This document shows, in pieces, positions 16,984-20,502 of a stretch of 20,502 nucleotides of DNA. How positions within the stretch are numbered: the stretch's first letter is position 1; each line of letters starts with the position of its first letter. The position numbers were made by a program, and so were the translations under genes. The DNA is from Apostichopus parvimensis (lineage: Eukaryota > Echinodermata > Holothuroidea > Aspidochirotida > Stichopodidae). The DNA lies in the NCBI GenBank assembly GCA_000934455.1, contig KN889437.1:17818-38319 (forward strand), in the 5' to 3' direction. Under the pieces are notes generated by a model, which had not been told where the DNA came from, searched no databases, and was given only the letters and a program-made list of their open reading frames with translations.

Positions 16984-18355
16984 GTTAATATATTTAGTAG
17001 GTACAGTAGGTCCACAGTCAGTGAAAGAACATTGCTGATCAATTTAATCAACAATGACGAAAGCCTGGGATTATAATCTCAATTGGCAAGGAATCACAAT
17101 AAGCCCATTGGCTTTCTGGTTTTAGTTCCCTATGACAAGTTAATAAACCTGTTTTAAATTGGAAGTACTGTAAGTGGAACTAAAACAACATTTTCGAATG
17201 ATTCAACATTTTCAAAACTCACAAAGGCAGGTATGGTTTGCACTGTTTGGGTCATTTCCTTTTCCAGGATTTACATCCGATCAAACAATACATTGATGAT
17301 TTTCCATTTCTTTCAAACAGGAATATTCTTTGTTGTTACTCACGATATGAGCTTCCTATGCCTATGGCAGCCTCTATATCACTACGTAATTAGTAAAGGG
17401 TAAAGTGGCGGTGGACTTGGGTAGTTGCTCACACATGGAAAGCCAATTGAATTGAAATTTCTTATACGTATCAAAAGAAATAAGATATGTTTGATAGTTG
17501 ATACACATCATACATTTATATTCTAACGTCCATTCCCTTTAAACATCAACTAAAGTTCCATTCGAGCTAGCCATTTTTCCGTAGAATTAATGAGTATGGG
17601 AAATATCCTTGCAATCTGGAAGATACTTTTAAGGGATTTAATAAGGCACTTGATTATTGTGTGTCCATTGCATTGGATTTGTGTTTGGAAGGGTAGCATA
17701 AAACATAAACCGAGTGAAATCTACTGTCAGGCTGCCAATGACATCAGTCATGTACCTAAGATGCTGCAGGATCTCTCTCAATGATCTGTGGCTTGTATTT
17801 ATTACGCTCACAAGCAGATGAATTTCATTAGTTCATGTTAGAATTCCCTTATAATTAAAGAAATATACAAACAGGGGAATGTCGATCCTCTTAATGATTG
17901 GAAGACATAGTACAAACCTATAAACACCATCTTATAAAACCACTTTGATTTCTGTATATTATAATATAGCAATATCTCACAGTGCCTGTTACTTCATTTT
18001 CATTTTCTATTGGATGCTTAAGGCAGCAGCTGTGAATAGGCTCTCCATTTTTGACATTGTTGCCAAACTATGAGTCTATATATAAAAATATGTGGAAGAA
18101 AACGTTACAAAATGAACCTTGGGAAAGCAAGCGAAATTACTATGTCACGATTTGGCATACTGGTGTACGATTTTGATAGATTTTTTGTATAACAAATCTG
18201 TAATTCATTTGCTATATTTTATGTCATGACTGTAATTTTTAATGACTGTATTAATGACAATGGAATAACTCAGTTATAATATGGCATTTATATACCAAAT
18301 TTCTTTACAATGACCTGTTTTACCATGCTATCATTGTCTTGTCATTCTTTTAAAG

Positions 18356-18475
18356 GTTGATGACATCCAGGTGATTCTAAATGAAAATTCAGGTACTGTG
18401 TCTCTCAGTGAAAGAAACAGCATATTACAAGATACGTCCACTCTCCAGCTCCTTGAGGTTGCTCGTAACCATGAC
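18356..18475 (+). CDS. NACHT gene exon 6, module A copy 2
   Basis: The acceptor ATTCTTTTAAAG (AG 18354-18355) opens a 120-bp, 40-codon exon, phase 0 at both ends, before the donor GTAAGT (18476). It encodes VDDIQVILNENSG, then TSTLQLLEVARNHD. It aligns with the last 41 codons of the NACHT exon (VNDIID ... TTQLLEVASNND), with the donor at the same place. It is therefore a duplicated module A that now stands as its own exon. It probably follows exon 5 directly and leads into the second module B. Function unknown; perhaps a helical linker. Confidence 0.82.
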
Positions 18476-20132
18476 GTAAGTGATTTTCACATTTTAAATA
18501 TTTAACAACTTGGAAGTAGACGAACAATAATAATCACAGCATGAATGAAGTATCATTAGAAGATATTTCATGGGACCACAAAAAGGTATGTTAATCGTTG
18601 ACGTGTACAGTAGAAGGGGCGTAGAGGGCAGCCCCCACCTCCCATCACCAACCGAGGCAAGTGGTTTAGATGGAGTCCTTTTTACATTCAGCTGGGGAAT
18701 TCTGTACATTAACCTTGGATTTTCTTTTTACATCCAGCAGTGATAGAAATTAGTCCACTGTCATGGGTATTCACACAAACATCATTATTAGTGCAACTTT
18801 GCATTTAGAACTGCTAACAGAGACCCACTCTTTAGTCCAAATATGCCTCATCATGTCTAAACTTGGGTAGGACCACGACACCTGAACCATACACAGTGGT
18901 TGACTGCAAGGACCATGGGTGCAACCAATCCCCCTTATGAAATAACTCAATCACCTCAGGCATGACAATTATCATTATTCTTCCCCAATCCAAAACGGTA
19001 ACATTCTTTTAAATATATTTGTTACGGACTGATTATATATTCTTCATAGTGTTTGGAATAAGTGAAAGAATAAAAAATACGTTTCTTTTTGCAATAACTC
19101 AGCCATTAACCTTGTAAAAACACCAACAAGTTTATATTATTAAAGATTGTAACATTGCATTTTCGGTATGGGGAAAATAGCTTTAACAAGCACACACATG
19201 AAGTTTAAATGTTTTTGAATCACATGGTGCCAACTGTTAAGAATAAATTAGTAATTCTGCAAGAAGATAACTAATTTAGTTAGATTGTTTCAACTATAAC
19301 ATATATATTGGAAGATTGTTTTAACTACATCAGTTGCCAATAAACATTATGTGTAAGAGCACATCACAAGAATTTCTGGTTAAAACAAAGTCCTTTACAG
19401 TAGTAATACAAAATGAAGTACAAAGTATGTATGTTTATCATTAGGCGATACGGATTCGGAATGGTAGGGAGAGAATAAATGACTAATGTGTATTCTTTAC
19501 TACGAAATATACAGCCTTTGATTTTTCATGAGTGTATCCATCTTACTAGCAGTACTTAGTATGATTGATCATGACTCCCGTAATGACATGTTTATGCTCT
19601 ACAAGTTAACAAACTTCTCAAGGATTTGTTGTAAAACAACAATAACTTTTCAGGAGAGTATCGACAAATCTGTCAAAATTATTCATCTTTGTTAAAGGAA
19701 TTTGAGATAAACACAGGTATTTGGTAGATCAACCTTCAGTTGAGGGTAGCTTTGTCATTTTGATTGGTAGGAATCTGCAACTTCTAAATAATTGGGTAAA
19801 AAATGGAAAATTCAACAAACCCTTCCCAAATTTACCAACCAAATGAAAGCTAATGAAGTTTATTTAACCAGCAATTGAATATCCCTGCTTGACAAAGAAC
19901 TACTTTATTTTGAACAAAATCAGACGTAGAAGCTGGTTTATGAATCGTCCAATTGAATAATAATATTTATCGGCACATTTAACTGCACTCTACCATATAG
20001 CATACTGTTTTTACGACTGTATCACTTTATGCTTCTCTAGAAAAGCTAACTTTAAATTCCTTAACGTCATGTGACAGTCATCTGGTATATAAATATTAAC
20101 TTTTGAAGCATCCTGTCTTGTCTCCGTCACAG
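18476..20132 (+). other. Intron 6
   Basis: GTAAGT donor to GTCTCCGTCACAG acceptor. No exon or repeat was recognised apart from the last 39 bases (20094-20132), which duplicate the end of intron 2. A 71-codon minus frame at 18494-18709 has no motif. Confidence 0.65.
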
Positions 20133-20502
20133 ATTCCAATATCTTGTTTACACCTCGAGTACTCTTCCATCAAGTGTGAAGGTGACACTATTATACTACG
20201 CAACAGGATACCTTTACCAATACTTCCGACTGTAGAAAAGATTCACATAGATGCAAGTAATGCACAATATGGCAGTACTGGGACATTAAGAGAAAACATG
20301 TTTTCCTATAGAAATCCATATCAACAACATTATGAGGATGAGCTAGATTTTAGTAAGGATTCATTTACAGAAATGGAGAACTTTGACATGCATTTTGACG
20401 GATATCAATATCTAGGAGAACATAATGCGCTACAAGTCAATCCGGAGACATTAACATATTTTGATATTTTGAGCATGTTTCGCTACGGAATGAAATGTGG
20501 AC
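20133..20502 (+). CDS. NACHT gene exon 7, module B copy 2 (partial, runs off the edge)
   Basis: Starting after the acceptor at 20131-20132, this phase 0 exon is open for 123 codons to the window end. It encodes IPISCLHLEYSSIK, IPLPILPTVEKIHIDASN and, near the edge, LSMFRYGMKCG, in parallel with exon 3. Between these it has 55 extra codons (20283-20447). They are rich in Asp, Glu, Tyr and Phe (for example YEDELDFSKDSFTEMENFD, then DGYQYLGEHN) and are bounded by ACATTA on both sides. By analogy with exon 3, its donor should lie about 25 bp beyond the window, and modules C and D may follow. Confidence 0.85.
   Translation, partial: MPISCLHLEYSSIKCEGDTIILRNRIPLPILPTVEKIHIDASNAQYGSTGTLRENMFSYRNPYQQHYEDELDFSKDSFTEMENFDMHFDGYQYLGEHNALQVNPETLTYFDILSMFRYGMKCG

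Larger units (their letters stand above)
14964..18355 (+). other. Intron 5, enlarged by a hAT element and tandem repeats
   Basis: This 3.4-kb intron holds the 836-bp hAT-type element (15550-16385) and a diverged tandem duplication (16585-16983). No further exon could be supported. From 16984 to 18355 nothing else was seen; a 64-codon plus frame at 17590-17784 lacks motifs. Confidence 0.65.

Overview
The window looks like animal nuclear DNA, most likely from a marine deuterostome such as an echinoderm. That guess rests on AT-rich sequence with GT...AG introns, a NACHT (NOD-like receptor) gene of the kind expanded in those animals, and a dense load of LINE, hAT and microsatellite repeats. The species call is low confidence. 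No prokaryotic operon, tRNA, rRNA or CRISPR array was seen.

Bases 1-10000 are mostly transposon-derived or unassigned. A broken LINE reverse transcriptase lies on the minus strand (84-727). It is interrupted by a composite tetranucleotide microsatellite insert. A 40-bp perfect hairpin flanked by 8-bp direct repeats follows (1683-1790), then several inverted repeats (1524-3707). Next is a complete 2658-bp hAT-type element (3851-6508) with 12-bp terminal inverted repeats and the 8-bp target duplication CTTGGAGG. A short open minus-strand stretch of unknown identity (7072-7311) and a two-copy tandem repeat (7801-8161) complete this part.

From about 10030 to the right edge, the plus strand carries one gene that runs off the window. 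I read it as seven exons with compatible phases: 10033-10057 (tentative), 11136-12631 (the NACHT ATPase), 13377-13597, 14582-14658, 14905-14963, 18356-18475 and 20133-20502 (open at the edge). The long open reading frame at 11126-12718 is really one exon plus intron read-through. Its true 3' end is the GTAAGT donor at 12632.

The most interesting structure is downstream of the NACHT exon. A four-part module (A: about 40 residues ending LLEVAxNxD; B: ISCLHLEYSSIK...YGMKC; C; D) begins a second time. Exon 6 is a second A and exon 7 a second B. The B exons share an almost unchanged upstream intron border, differ mostly at amino-acid-changing positions, and differ by an in-frame 55-codon segment bounded by the direct repeat ACATTA. 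This looks like a receptor sensor region growing by duplication of exon blocks. Intron 5 also holds a second, 836-bp hAT-type element (15550-16385, duplication TATGACAG), and introns 1 and 3 hold short palindromic repeats.
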